Below are positions 1-26,666 of a DNA stretch of 64,000 bases, piece after piece; positions within the stretch are counted from its first letter, which is position 1; each line of letters opens with the position of its first letter. Position numbers and translations under genes: made by a program. The notes beneath the pieces are model-generated. The model saw only the letters and a list, made by a program, of their open reading frames with translations, searched no databases and had not been told where the DNA came from. The stretch spans positions 1,984,001-2,048,000 of the forward strand of contig NC_064046.1 in the NCBI RefSeq assembly GCF_932526225.1, read 5' to 3'. Source of the DNA: Nematostella vectensis. Its lineage: Eukaryota > Cnidaria > Anthozoa > Actiniaria > Edwardsiidae.

Positions 1-200
1 TTGCCCTACAATAAAATGTGAGGATAATGCTACTCATCATACTTTCAACAGCATCAAAAAATAAATAAAATGATTGCTATATAACCTATAATCATATTGT
101 TCAAAAACCTTGGCTGGTATCATGTTTCAAGAACAATTTTTTAACAACATATATTTGTCCATAAATATAAGAAACACTGCCTGTGAAACGACCGTCATAC

Positions 201-431
201 TTATTCTCTTAGGCTGCACATGCGTTGTAAGGTAGACCATTTCCAAGAAATAATGCACGATTGCGTGATAAGTGCAGATTTCCTAACAACAACTTTGCTG
301 GTCGATATTTCGTTTTCTTTACGGTACGCTTCAAGATTACCTGTCTCATTGCTATGTGCCTTCGCTGTAAAGACGCCAACTGAAGCCAAAGTTGCAAGCC
401 AAACAAACAGAAAACCCACGTAGCTCGCCAT
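201..431 (-). CDS. 5' exon of a small secreted protein (partial)
   Basis: A minus-strand reading frame begins at ATG 429-431. It opens with a classic signal peptide: a short polar start, a hydrophobic stretch of about 17 residues (VGFLFVWLATLASVGVF), then T-A-K-A-H as a plausible cleavage zone. The frame runs unspliced to a stop at 201. A good 5' splice donor (ACAG|GTAATC) sits at 341/340, so the true coding exon is probably 341-431, with later exons beyond the left edge of the window. The residues between 340 and 201 look unconstrained, which favours splicing. An in-frame ATG 28 nt further upstream is also possible. I do not recognise the family. The gene is divergent from AARS, with 433 bp between the start codons. 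Signal-peptide exon: fairly sure. Unspliced ORF as the product: unlikely. Confidence 0.45.
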   Translation of the reverse strand: MASYVGFLFVWLATLASVGVFTAKAHSNETGNLEAYRKENEISTSKVVVRKSALITQSCIISWKWSTLQRMCSLRE

Positions 432-864
432 GTTGCCGTTCCATTGGAGATGCGCCTGCAAACAATAAGATGCGGTTTCTCACCTTTTTCGGAAGACTCT
501 CGGAGAGTAATCGGAAAGATATAAATTATGAAACATTTGTCGCCTACAAACCTCAGGTAATAAAAAAATAACACGATTGTATGATAAATGGTATAAAGCT
601 GTCTCTAAGCATCAATCAAACCACATCGAACCTCACCCTCTCACTACTTTGAATAAAGAATGTTGTCTTCAATGAGGATTGGATTATATCAAATTTCATT
701 GGAGAATCAAAAATATTATGTATTAGATTGAATCTGTAACTGTAAAGCAATTTGCAACAATACGCCAAAAAAGTTGCTTCTTTAACACAGGAAACCCAAG
801 TCACATCTTGGTCAGCGGTGTTCCTCTTTACCTCCATTTCATCATCTCGTGTAGCAGGTTTTGA
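432..864. promoter_or_regulatory. Divergent intergenic promoter region
   Basis: This 433 bp separates the start codon of the minus-strand secreted gene from the upstream AARS start codon, so both 5' UTRs and promoters must lie here unless distal non-coding exons exist. It is AT-rich, with no clear TATA box at a sensible distance from either gene. Short reading frames across it show no protein-like composition. Confidence 0.4.
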
Positions 865-15774
<14,910 letters not shown>

Positions 15775-16511
15775 AGACTTTATGTACGGAATAACATGCG
15801 TAACGCTCGCGAGTGGTCGGTCTAATTCTCAAGTACTGCTACCATGTGCCACAGGTAGCCCAAGCTCTCTTTCCCACGTCTTGTTACGGTTGAAAAAAGG
15901 GCCCGATAACACGTAAATTCTAAACAAAAATACAATACTTAACAACGTTTTTCTTCGTAGTTATCATTTTATTTTATTATTTCTTGTTTGTTTTTCGAAC
16001 ATTGCTACGGTAATATCAATAGAGACAAATAGAGAATATATCTGTAATACTTAAGCTTATTAATAACTTATTAATACTTATTGGTGACTTTGCCCAAAAA
16101 CGCAGAACAGGGATCAGGCCCGTACCCATGATTTTTCTTGGGGGGTTGTGTGTATTCCGTAATTTTCTGGGGGAGGGGCCCTCTGATAAAAATCTGACCA
16201 CACCTGAAAGAACAAAGAGGGATTTTTTTTATGCCTTTGCAATATCTCCACGGGACGTTTATTGTCAGATTTGGCTACATACCATAGTGTTCTAGCTTAT
16301 ACTTTATAGTTTTGAGCACGTCTATTGAGAACCGAAAGTGGACCTGTACTTTTCTAGGCATGATATACTAAATATGGACTCTCAAATGCACAATCTCCCA
16401 TGCCGGTGTATACAGCATTATTTATGTAGCCTTGATACAAAGGTTCTTACCCCGCCTAAAGCGCGATAAGCAAATGCTAACGGGAAGACGGGCAGCGCCA
16501 CTAATCAGCGG
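15775..16511. other. AARS 3' flank, nothing recognised
   Basis: AT-rich 3' flanking DNA. No canonical AATAAA lies close behind the AARS stop codon, so the polyadenylation site is unclear. Around 16120-16200 there are G-rich stretches that look like a worn interspersed repeat. Confidence 0.4.
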
Positions 16512-17035
16512 AGTTTTTGGTTAAAAGCTGGTATTCGTACCATGGCACCTGGGGAGAAGGGGGACATAAAAGGGGGATAATGGTTGTGATACGGGTAGAG
16601 GTAGGTGGCAGGGGTGAGGGCGGGAGGGTTATTGTGGGGATAATGCTACAGTGAGTGGAGTTGGACTATAAGGAGTGTCCGGGATAGTGATGCAGTTGTT
16701 CTTACTATGACGTATAGGGTGAATGGGAAGATTAAGAAGGAGTTAGTGGGTAGGGGAGGTATATACCAGAAAACAAAAAGGCTGATATAGGGTAAGGTGT
16801 ACATGCTGGTGGAGAAAGAAGTGAGTTAAAATATAATGAAAACAACAAAAGTTCAAAAACATGCACATAAATGTATAAAAAATGACGGTAAATAAGGAAT
16901 ATAATATTTCATAGAGCTCTTTGAAAGGTTAAGCAGCCTTACGTGTGTTCTAGTACAGGGTTTATCATCAGGAGGTAAGACCAAGTACTAGTAAAATGCG
17001 AAGGGGAGAATGGAAACTGGGAGCCGAGGGATGGT
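16512..17035 (-). repeat. Dispersed repeat X, copy 1
   Basis: This roughly 520-bp block matches the reverse complement of 46668-47170 along its length. Shared landmarks are GGTATTCGTACCATGG at one end, GGGCGGGAGGGTTATTGTGG in the middle, and GGAGAATGGAAACTGGGAGC at the other end. It has a purine/pyrimidine strand bias and no long ORF. The strand is set relative to copy 2. Class unknown. Confidence 0.8.
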
Positions 17036-17889
17036 AGGGGAGTAGGAAAGATGGAGGTTACCTGGTAAGGAAAAAGTTTGCATTTGAGACGTGTTTCAAA
17101 GTGAATGAGTGGCTAGCCAATTCACCTTACCCCTACACGTCAACATAAGGATGCTTAAGGGAAGTGGATGGTGTGGTGTGTTCAAATCAAACCTCCTTTG
17201 TTGGCCGTAGACACCGTGTATTTTCCCTAGCTTCTTAGCTTGCTAGCTGTTTACTAAATTTAATTTCTTGGCTTTGGCTTGTAAGACTTTTAAGCTATCT
17301 TGGGCCTGGTAGGATTTCTTATATAGCTGAATGGTGCTATTGGAAGCCAAAAATATATGTGAGATAAGTATATAGTGAAAATCGCTGACAAACGTGCAAA
17401 TAAATCGATGAAATTATTGAATACATGTTGTAAAGTACAAATGTATTCGGGCGCTAATGAAATAGTTATCGAAGTTAAAAAAGGAGGAAATTGTTTGGAA
17501 AACATTATTTCTTACCTTGTTGTAAGCGTGGTTTACAGTTAAGTGGTTTTTGAAAAAGTGGAGAGTGTACGTGATAACAGTTTACAAACAGTTTGCAAAG
17601 CTCGTGCTCGTGGTCGTGTATTGGTTCTGCTGGAATCCCATGGTGTTTATTTGCTACACTGTAGATTTGTTTGGTAGAAAACGAACTTTGTTGAATAGGA
17701 CAGTAAAAAGATGATGTTTTTTATGTGGCATGTTGAAGTAAGGGTTACTCCTATTGTGTATTTATTCTTGATAACCGTGTACTTTTGCTTGAGTGTAATG
17801 AAAACTTGGAATAAGGTTTATAATAAGAAAAACGGTAGATGATGTATTAAGATAATAGACTAACATAACCTGCTGCCTTATGATTGGTG
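17036..17889. other. Intergenic, nothing recognised
   Basis: AT-rich sequence without a protein-like frame, RNA gene or clear repeat that I can see. It leads into the tandem array. Confidence 0.4.
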
Positions 17890-18607
17890 GTAATTTATAG
17901 GCTTATTCCTAAGCTGCTAAGCATCCTGGACATCCTTTGTGCTAGTCTGCGCAACACCTTTGTTTTCATTCATAATTTATAGGCTTATTCCTAAGCTTCT
18001 AAGCATCCTGGACATCCTTTGTGCTAGTCCGCGCAACGCCTTTCATAATTTATAGTCTTATTCCTAAATGTCCTTCATATTTTTACTCAGGCTGTCTAAA
18101 ATGCGATGTTGACAAAGTGCATGACTGAATGGCCGGATCTCTTGGTCTCTGTTGTCTACATGTTTTCAAAGGCAAGTTTTTTCCTATCCATCCAACACTT
18201 ACTTAAGTTACTTAAAATGAGAGTCCTATACAATAGGTTGACAAAAGCAAAAAGATGGCAGGAAATGCTTTTAAAACGGGCTAAAAATACTGACACTCTG
18301 TTTATTATACGGTTTATCGGACAGAAAAATAAATCTCTTTGATAGATTAATTTTTTACCAAGAAAGCAACCTGTCGTACTTTTGAAGTTAGGAAATGTGG
18401 CTAGAATAATAATATAATAATAATAAAAGCGTTAAACATCTTTCGTCGATGTCGATAGCAGAGCTAGAGACAGAGACCACTGAATGGTTGCATGTCCTCG
18501 TGCTATACATATTAGACTCTTCTTTTTTCCTTTCCTTTTTATCCGTTTATATAATTAATCACATTAACATTTAAAACCATGAAACAAACAATATTCATCA
18601 AGGGTTA

Positions 18608-18798
18608 AGGTTGGTTCTCACTAGGACGCAAGCGCAAGCGTAAGCGCAAACGGTAGCGCAACACAAGGGAGAATCGGTCAAACACAAGCGTAAGCGCAAG
18701 AAAATCAAGCAGTTGCATTCTCTTCCGCTTATGTTCTAGTGAGAATCGGAAAACTACGTGCTTTCCTCTTGCGCTTACGTCCAAGTGAGAACCAACCT
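18608..18798. mobile_element. 191-bp MITE in array unit 1
   Basis: Inverted ends AGGTTGGTTCTCACTAGGAC and the matching GTGAGAACCAACCT are flanked by TA on both sides. The interior is built from repeats of AAGCGCAAGCG type. Units 2, 3 and 5 show the near-empty site CAAGGGTAAAGGAGC, which confirms the borders. A TA target suggests a Tc1/mariner-type source (inference). Confidence 0.85.
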
Positions 18799-19176
18799 TA
18801 AAGGAGCAAAACTATTACATACATCGCAAAACATACTAGAGTACGCCATTCAAGCATTTTGACAAGTTTCTAGGAGTCCTAAACACAAAATTATCTATGT
18901 GTTCTGATATTTAAGAGGAAATTAAGCATTTTAGGTCCTCGTTTTGACGCATCCAATACCTTCCGGTTTGTTACGGCCTTTGTCACCTGCACCAATTTCA
19001 ATAGGGGATTTATTCCAAAAGTGTTGGGTAGATTTAGCAAGTAAAATTTCCATCGAAGGTTTCAATAAAGATCTTTAATTTTGGTTCTGTGGTTCTACTG
19101 GGTGTGTGAAATTTTTGATATTTTATAAACTCGCCATTGACTTTTGGTCGTTTTTCGCCTAGGATGTGCAAACACA

Positions 19177-19356
19177 ATGGGGACCTATTCATGCATTTTT
19201 CTAGTTGCTTTGTTGCTATGGAAACATGCAAGTGGCGAGGACTGTAGCAGTGACATCTTCACGCTAGGTTATAAATTAGAAGGTCACGTGATCGAGACCA
19301 GGATCACAACCAAAAACAGTTGTCGACGGAATTGTCGTCTCAGCAATGTCTGTTAA
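19177..19356 (+). CDS. Mini-ORF 1: 59-aa secreted peptide from truncated PAN exon
   Basis: Copy of the first coding exon of the PAN/F5-8C gene in array unit 1. It encodes 59 residues: a signal peptide (about residues 1-20, core CIFLVALLLWKHASG), then a 39-residue stretch with four cysteines (C23, C49, C53, C59). The homology ends right after the last Cys codon, where a TAA stop replaces the rest of the PAN domain and the splice donor is missing. A possible 3' splice site (TTTTTCGCCTAG) lies 14 bp before the ATG. It could be a translated short peptide or an inert exon fragment; the sequence alone cannot decide. Gly2 and Ser5 differ from the other copies. Confidence 0.5.
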   Translation: MGTYSCIFLVALLLWKHASGEDCSSDIFTLGYKLEGHVIETRITTKNSCRRNCRLSNVC

Positions 19357-19388
19357 AATCACGAAATTTTAACATCGCGATTAAGTTT

Positions 19389-20392
19389 AAGGTAATTCCC
19401 TTAAAATAGTTCTACAACCCAGAATTTTTTTTTTAACTTGGCATAAACAATATTGAAGTTGAGGGCTTTCAAAAAATGTAATATAAAAATGGGGGTACCG
19501 ACATCGTTTTCACAACAGAGGGGCGTAGAGTTGACGCGTTTTTACTGTTCGCGCGAGGATAAAAATCCCAACTTTTAGTTGTCAAAAAGAGTGCTGTTGT
19601 CTTTAGAAAATTAAGTTCTGTTTGTCAAGCTACCAAAATTCCGGTCTCCCAAACAATAACCCGCAGTATCTTACGTTCAAAACAAAACACATTTAAGAGA
19701 TCGCACTAAAAGACACTGTTTATGCCACTATTTATACGGTAAAAAGCGCCATTTTGAAGTATTTTAACGGCTTTTTAAGAGAAAATAAACAAACTTCTAC
19801 AACCCAACTTTATCTCTTCTTTCAGTATATCATTTTTCCCTATATATTGAACTAATTGAGCAAATAAAAAATGGGGGTAACCGATTTCGTTTTTCTGTCA
19901 AAGCGATTTTAAGTAAAAAACGTGCGCCTTTCGCTTTGATTTTTTGTACAACTTTGGCGCGCGCGCGCACTTAATACCGGAAAATTTGAACAAACAGCGC
20001 GCGCTACTATGCGCAGAAGGGGTGCGCAGGACAGTGCTGAATAACGTATGCGCATGCGCGTGTTCTGGCAAAAACAAACAAAATCTCAGTGTTGAATCGT
20101 TCGAGTAAAGGTACGAAAGGCTCACTTCGGTCGCTGTTTTGACTTACTGTACAGCATTAAAACCATACTGTACAAAAGATGACAGATTTGTTTGATAATG
20201 AGGGAGTCAAAGAAAATTATAGCCTTAGGTTTGGTCTAGTTTTTTTAGCATTCGTCGAAATGTGACAGTTCGCCGGTAAAACGCCGCCATTTCAAAACAA
20301 AAAGGCTAGTTTAACCGCGCGGTACTGGAACTATAGTCTTGCGTTTTTCAGTACTGTCGGTGCGCCGCAGTGCAATTCAAGGGAATTACCTT
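19389..20392. mobile_element. 1-kb inverted-repeat element in array unit 1
   Basis: Ends are AAGGTAATTCCCTT and its exact reverse complement AAGGGAATTACCTT. The interior carries GC-rich patches (GGCGCGCGCGCGC, TGCGCATGCGCG) and two AAATGGGGGTA motifs, with no transposase. It follows the truncated exon copy by 32 bp and recurs at the same relative place in units 2-4, so it was present before the array expanded. Confidence 0.85.
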
Positions 20393-21502
20393 GATAAGGT
20401 AGATAATTGAAATAATGCTTTGATATAAACACTCGTAACTCATAACCAATTATCCTCCGAAGAAGTGGACATCTTTTGTGCTAGTCCGCGCAACACCTTT
20501 GTTTTCATTCATAATTTATAGGCTTATTCCTAAGCTTCTAAGCATCCTGGACATCCTTTGTGCTAGTCCGCGCAACGCCTTTCATAATTTATAGGCTTAT
20601 TCCTAAGTGTCCTTCATATTTTTACTCAGGCTGTCTAAAATGCGATGTTGACAAAGTGCATGACTGAATGGCCGGATCTCTTTCTCTGTTGTCTACATTT
20701 TTTCAAAGGCAAGTTTTTTCCTAATGATCCAACACTTACTTAAGTTACTTAAAATGAGAGTCCTATACAGTAGGTTGTCAAAAGCAAAAAGATGGCAGGA
20801 AATGCTTTTAAAAAGGGCTAAAAATACTGACACTGTTTATTATACGGTTTATCGGACAGAAAAATAAATCTCTTTGATATATGAATTTTTTAACAAGAAA
20901 GCAACCTGTCGTACTTTTGAAGTTAGGAAATGTGGCTAGAATAATAATATAATAATAATAAAAGCGTTAAACATCTTTCGTCAATGTCGATAGCAGAGCT
21001 AGGGACAAAGACCACTGAATGCTTGCATGTCCTCGTGCTATACATATTAGACTCTTCTTTTTTCCTTTCCTTTTTATCCGTTCATATAATCACATTAGCA
21101 TTCAAAACCATGAAACAAACAATATTCATCAAGGGTAAAGGAGCAAAACTATCACATACATCGCAAAACATACTACTGTGCGCCATTCAAGCATTCTAAC
21201 TAGTTTCTAGGTGTCCTAAACACAAAATTATCTATGTGTTCTGATATTTAAGGGGAAATCAAGCATTTTAGGTCCTCATTTTGACGCATCCGAAATCTTA
21301 TGGTTTGTCACCTGTACCAATTCCAATATGGGATTTATTCCAAAAGTGTTGGGTAGATTTGGCAAGTAAAATTTCCTTCGAAGATTTTAATGAAGATCCT
21401 TTATTTTAGGCCTGTGGTTCTACTAGATGTGTGTTATGTGTGAAATTTTATAAATCCACCATTGATTTTTGGTCGATTTTAGTCCTAGGATGTGCTGACA
21501 CA

Positions 21503-21682
21503 ATGGAGACATATCCATGCATTTTTCTAGTTGCTTTGTTGCTATGGAAACATGCAAGTGGCGAGGACTGCAGCAGTGACATCTTCACGCTAGGTTATAA
21601 ATTAGAAGGTCACGTGATCGAGACCAGGATCACAACCAAAAACAGATGTCGACGGAATTGTCGTCTCAGCAATGTCTGTTAA
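21503..21682 (+). CDS. Mini-ORF 2: 59-aa secreted peptide from truncated PAN exon
   Basis: Array unit 2 copy. Same 59-codon layout as mini-ORF 1, with Glu2, Pro5 and Arg48 (KNRC rather than KNSC). Signal peptide and four cysteines are kept, as is the upstream acceptor-like TTTTAGTCCTAG. It is truncated at the same point by TAA with no splice donor. Confidence 0.5.
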   Translation: METYPCIFLVALLLWKHASGEDCSSDIFTLGYKLEGHVIETRITTKNRCRRNCRLSNVC

Positions 21683-21714
21683 AATCACGAAATTTTGACA
21701 TCGCGATTAAGTTT

Positions 21715-22721
21715 AAGGTAATTCCCTTGAAATAGTTCTACAACCCAGAATTTTTTTTTTAACTTGGCATAAACAATATTGAAGTTGAGGGCTTTCAAAA
21801 AATGTAATATAAAAATGGGGGTACCGACCTCGTTTTCACAACAGAGGGGCGTAGAGTTGACGCGTTTTTACTGATCGCGCGAGGATAAAAATCCCAACTT
21901 TTAGTTTTCAAAAAGAGTGCTGTTGTCTTTAGAAAATTAAGTTCTGTTTGTCAAGCTGCCAAAATCCGATCTCCTAAACAAAAAACCGTAGTAGCAAACG
22001 TTCAAAACAAATCACATTCTAAGAGATCGCACTAAAAGACACTGTTTTTGCCATTATTTATACGGTAAAAAGCGCCATTTTTAAGTATTTTAACAGCTTT
22101 TTAAGAGAAAATAAACAAACTTCTACAACCCAACTTTATCTCTTCTTTCAGTATATCATTTTTCCCTATATATTGAACTAATTGAGCAAATAAAAAATGG
22201 GGGTAACCGATTTCGTTTTTCTGTCAAAGCGATTTTAAGTAAAAAACGTGCGCCTTTCGCTTTGTTTTCTTGTACAACTTTGGCGCGCGCGCGCACTTAA
22301 TACCGGAAAATTCGAACAAACAGCGCGCGCTACTATGCGCAGAAGGGGTGCGCAGGACAGTGCTGAATAACGTATGCGCATGCGCGTGTTCTGGCGAAAA
22401 CAAACAAAATCTCAGTGTTGAATCGTTCGAGTAAAGGTACGAAAGGCTCACTTAGGTCGCTGTTTTGACTTACTGTACAGCATTAAAACCATACTGTACA
22501 AAAGATGACAGATTTGTTTGATAATGAGGGAGTCATAAAGAAAATTATAGCCTTAGGTTTGGTCTAGTTTATTTTAGCATTCGTCGAAATGTGACAGTTC
22601 GCCGGTAAAACGCCGCCATTTCAAAACAAAAAGGCTAGTTTAACCGCGCGGTACTGGAACTATAGTCTTGCGTTTTTCAGTACTGTCGGTGCGCCGCAGT
22701 GCAATTCGAGGGAATTACCTT
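21715..22721. mobile_element. 1-kb inverted-repeat element in array unit 2
   Basis: Same element as in unit 1. The left end AAGGTAATTCCCTT is intact and the right end reads GAGGGAATTACCTT (one change). The spacing to the mini-ORF is also 32 bp. Confidence 0.85.
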
Positions 22722-23918
22722 GATAAGGTAGATAATTGAAATAATGCTTTGATATAAACACTCGTAACTCATAACCAATTATCCTCCGAAGAAGAAGTGG
22801 ACATCTTTTGTGCTAGTCCGCGCAACACCTTTGTTTTCATTCATAATTTATAGGCTTATAACTAAGCTTCTAAGCATCCTGGACATCCTTTGTGCTAGTC
22901 CGCGCAACACCTTTGTTTTCATTCATAATTTATAGGCTTATTCCTAAGCTTCTAAGCATCCTGGACATCCTTTGTGCTAGTCCGCGCAACGCCTTTCATA
23001 ATTTATAGGCTTATTCCTAAGTGTCCTTCATATTTTTACTCAAGCTGTCTAAAATGCGATGTTGACAAAGTGCATGACTGAATGGCCGGATCTCTTGGTC
23101 TCTGTTGTCTACATGTTTTCAAAGGCAAGTTTTTTCCTATCCATCCAACACTTACTTAAGTTACTTAAAATGAGAGTCCTATACAGTAGGTTGTCAAAAG
23201 CAAAAAGATGGCAGGAAATGCTTTTAAAAAGGGCTAAAAATACTGACACTGTTTATTATACGGTTTATCGGACAGAAAAATAAATCTCTTTGATATATGA
23301 ATTTTTTAACAAGAAAGCAACCTATCGTACTTTTGAAGTTAGGAAATGTGGCTAGAATAATAATATAATAATAATAAAAGCGTTAACCATCTTTCGTCAA
23401 TGTCGATAGCAGAGCTAGGGACAAAGACCACTGAATGCTTGCATGTCCTCGTGCTATACATATTAGACTCTTCTTTTTTCCTTTCCTTTTTATCCGTTCA
23501 TATAATCACATTAGCATTCAAAACCATGAAACAAACAATATTCATCAAGGGTAAAGGAGCAAAACTATCACATACATCGCAAAACATACTACTGTGCGCC
23601 ATTCAAGCATTCTAACTAGTTTCTAGGTGTCCTAAACACAAAATTATCTATGTGTTCTGATATTTAAGGGGAAATCAAGCATTTTAGGTCCTCATTTTGA
23701 CGCATCCGAAATCTTATGGTTTGTCACCTGTACCAATTCCAATAGGGGATTTATTCCAAAAGTGTTGGGTAGATTTGGCAAGTAAAATTTCCTTCGAAGA
23801 TTTTAATGAAGATCCTTTATTTTAGGCCTGTGGTTCTACTAGATGTGTGTTATGTGTGAAATTTTATAAATCCACCATTGACTTTTGGTCGATTTTAGTC
23901 CCAGGTTGTGCTGACACA

Positions 23919-24098
23919 ATGGAGACATATCCATGCATTTTTCTAGTTGCTTTGTTGCTATGGAAACATGCAAGTGGCGAGGACTGCAGCAGTGAATTCT
24001 TCACGCTAGGTTATAAATTAAAAGGTCACGTGATCGAGACCAGGATCACAACCAAAAACAGTTGTCGACGGAATTGTCGTCTTAGCAATGTCTGTTAA
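23919..24098 (+). CDS. Mini-ORF 3: 59-aa secreted peptide from truncated PAN exon
   Basis: Array unit 3 copy, 59 codons. It differs from mini-ORF 2 mainly by Glu-Phe for Asp-Ile at residues 26-27 and Lys for Glu at 35. The frame is open and the four cysteines are kept, and again it ends at the TAA that cuts the PAN domain. Confidence 0.5.
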   Translation: METYPCIFLVALLLWKHASGEDCSSEFFTLGYKLKGHVIETRITTKNSCRRNCRLSNVC

Positions 24099-24128
24099 AA
24101 TCACGAAATTTTGACATCGCGATTAAGT

Positions 24129-25135
24129 TGGTAATTCCCTTGAAATAGTTCTACAACCAAGAATTTTTTTTAAACTTGGCATAAACAATATTGAAGTTGA
24201 GGGCTTTCAAAAAATGTAATATAAAAATGGGGGTACCGACATCGTTTTCACAACAGAGGGGCGTAGAGTTGACGCGTTTTTACTGATCGCGCGAGGATAA
24301 AAATCCCAACTTTTAGGTGTCAAAAAGAGTGCTGTTGTCTTTAGAAAATTAAGTTCTGTTTGTCAAGCTACCAAAATTCCGATCTCCCAAACAATAACCC
24401 GCAGTAGCTTACGTTCAAAACAAAACACATTTAAGAGATCGCACTAAAAGACACTGTTTATGCCACTATTTATACGGCAAAAAGCGCCATTTTGAAGTAT
24501 TTTATCGGCTTTTTAAGAGAAAATAAACAAACTTCTACAAGCCAACTTTACCTCTTCTTTCAGTATATCATTTTTCCCTATATATTGAACTAATTGAGCA
24601 AATAAAAAATGGGGGTAACCGATTTCGTTTTTCTGTCAAAGCGATTTTAAGTAAAAAACGTGCGCCTTTCGCTTTGTTTTCTTGTACAACTTTGGCGCGC
24701 GCGCGCACTTAATACCGGAAAATTCGAACAAACAGCGCGCGCCACTATGCGCAGAAGGGGTGCGCAGGATGACAGTGCTGAATAACGTATGCGCATGCGC
24801 GTGTTCTGGCGAAAACAAACAAAATCTCAGTGTTGAATCGTTCGAGTAAAGGTACGAAAGGCTCACTTCGGTCGCTGTTTTGACTTACTGTACAGCATTA
24901 AAACCATACTGTACAAAAGATGACAGATTTGTTTGATAATGAGGGAGTCATAAAGAAAATTATAGCCTTAGGTTTGGTCTAGTTTTCTTAGTATTCGACG
25001 AAATGTGACAGTGCGCCGGTAAAACGCCGCCATTTCAAAACAAAAAGGCTAGTTTAACCGCGCGGTACTGGAACTATAGTCTTGCGTTTTTCAGTACTGT
25101 CGGTGCGCCGCAGTGCAATTCAAGGAAATTACCTT
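24129..25135. mobile_element. 1-kb inverted-repeat element in array unit 3
   Basis: Same element. The left end is shortened (TTGGTAATTCCCTT) and the right end reads AAGGAAATTACCTT. The right-end change is shared with unit 4, supporting a close relation between units 3 and 4. Confidence 0.8.
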
Positions 25136-25885
25136 GATAAGGTAGATAATTGAAATAATGCTCTGATATAAACAATCGTAACTCATAACCAATTATCCTC
25201 CGAAGAAGTGGACATCTTTTGTGCTAGTCCGCGCAACACCTTTGTTTTCATTCATAATTTATAGGCTTATAACTAAGCTTCTAAGCATCCTGGACATCCT
25301 TTGTGCTAGTCCGCGCAACGCCTTTCATAATTTATAGGCTTATTCCTAAGTGTCCTTCATATTTTTACTCAATCTGTCTAAAATGCGATGTTGACAAAGT
25401 GCATGACTGAATGGCCGGATCTCTTGGTCTCTGTTGTCTACATGTTTTCAAAGGCAAGTTTTTTCCTATCCATCTAACACTTACTTAAGTTACTTAAAAT
25501 GAGAGTCCTATACAGTAGGTTGACAAAAGCAAAAAGATGGCAGGAAATGTTTTTAAAACGGGCTAAAAATACTGACACTCTGTTTATTATACGGTTTATC
25601 GGACAGAAAAATAAATCTCTTTGATATATGAATTTTTTAACAAGAAAGAAACCTGTCGTACTTTTGAAGTTAGGAAATGTGGCTAGAATAATAATATAAT
25701 AATAATAAAAGCGTTAACCATCTTTCGTCAATGTCGATAGCAGAGCTAGGGACAAAGACCACTGAATGCTTGCATGTCCTCGTGCTTTACATATTAGACT
25801 CTTCTTTTTTCCTTTCCTTTTAATCCGTTTATATAATCACATTAGCATTCAAAACCATGAAACAAACAATATTCATCAAGGGTTA

Positions 25886-26076
25886 AGGTTGGTTCTCACT
25901 AGGACGCATGCGCAAGCGTGAGCGCAAACGGAAGCGCAACACAAGGGAGAATCGTTCAAACACAAGCGTAAGCGCAAGAAAATCAATCAGTTTCGTTCTC
26001 TTGCGCTTATGTTCTAGTGAGAATCGGAAAACTACGTGCTTTCCTCTTGCGCTTACGTCCAAGTGAAAACCAACCT
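25886..26076. mobile_element. 191-bp MITE in array unit 4
   Basis: Second copy of the TA-flanked MITE seen in unit 1, at the same site and with the same ends. Its presence in units 1 and 4 but not 2, 3 or 5 marks unit kinship. Confidence 0.85.
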
Positions 26077-26454
26077 TAAAGGAGCAAAACTATCACATAC
26101 ATCGCAAAACATACTAGAGTACGCCATTCAAGCATTTTGACAAGTTTCTAGGAGTCCTAAACACAAAATTATCTATGGGTTCTGATATTTAAGAGGAAAT
26201 TAAGCATTTTAGGTCCTCGTTTTGACGCATCCGATACCTTCCGGTTTGTTACGGCCTTTGTCACCTGCACCAATTCCAATAGGGGATTTATTCCAAAAGT
26301 GTTGGGTAGATTTAGCAAGTAAAGTTTCCATCGAAGGTTTCAATAAAGATCTTTAATTTTGGTTCTGTGGTTCTACTGGATGTGTGAAATTTTTGATATT
26401 TTATAAACTCGCCATTGACTTTTGGTCGTTTTTCGCCTAGGATGTGCAAACACA

Positions 26455-26634
26455 ATGGGGACCTATCCATGCATTTTTCTAGTTGCTTTGTTGCTATGGA
26501 AACATGCAAGTGTCGAGGACTGCAGCAGTGAATTTTTCACGCTAGGTTATAAATTAGAAGGTCACGTGATCGAGACCAGGATCACAACCAAAAACAGATG
26601 TCGACGGAATTGTCGTCTTAGCAATGTCTGTTAA
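26455..26634 (+). CDS. Mini-ORF 4: 59-aa secreted peptide from truncated PAN exon
   Basis: Array unit 4 copy, 59 codons, with Gly2 as in copy 1, Val21 before Glu-Asp-Cys, and Glu-Phe at 26-27 as in copy 3. It is a mosaic of the features of copies 1 and 3. Signal peptide, four cysteines and terminal TAA are unchanged. Confidence 0.5.
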   Translation: MGTYPCIFLVALLLWKHASVEDCSSEFFTLGYKLEGHVIETRITTKNRCRRNCRLSNVC

Positions 26635-26666
26635 AATCACGAAATTTTGACATCGCGATTAAGTTT

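Noticed and set aside
19898-20125. A conserved minus-strand 75-76 codon frame in all four array units
   Set aside because: It lies inside the 1-kb inverted-repeat element and is conserved only because the units are recent copies; it lacks an ATG context or protein-like features.
18106-23615. Repeated plus-strand frames of 71-78 codons in array units
   Set aside because: They contain indels and stops between units (for example premature ends in unit 3) and no signal peptide or domain; judged non-coding.
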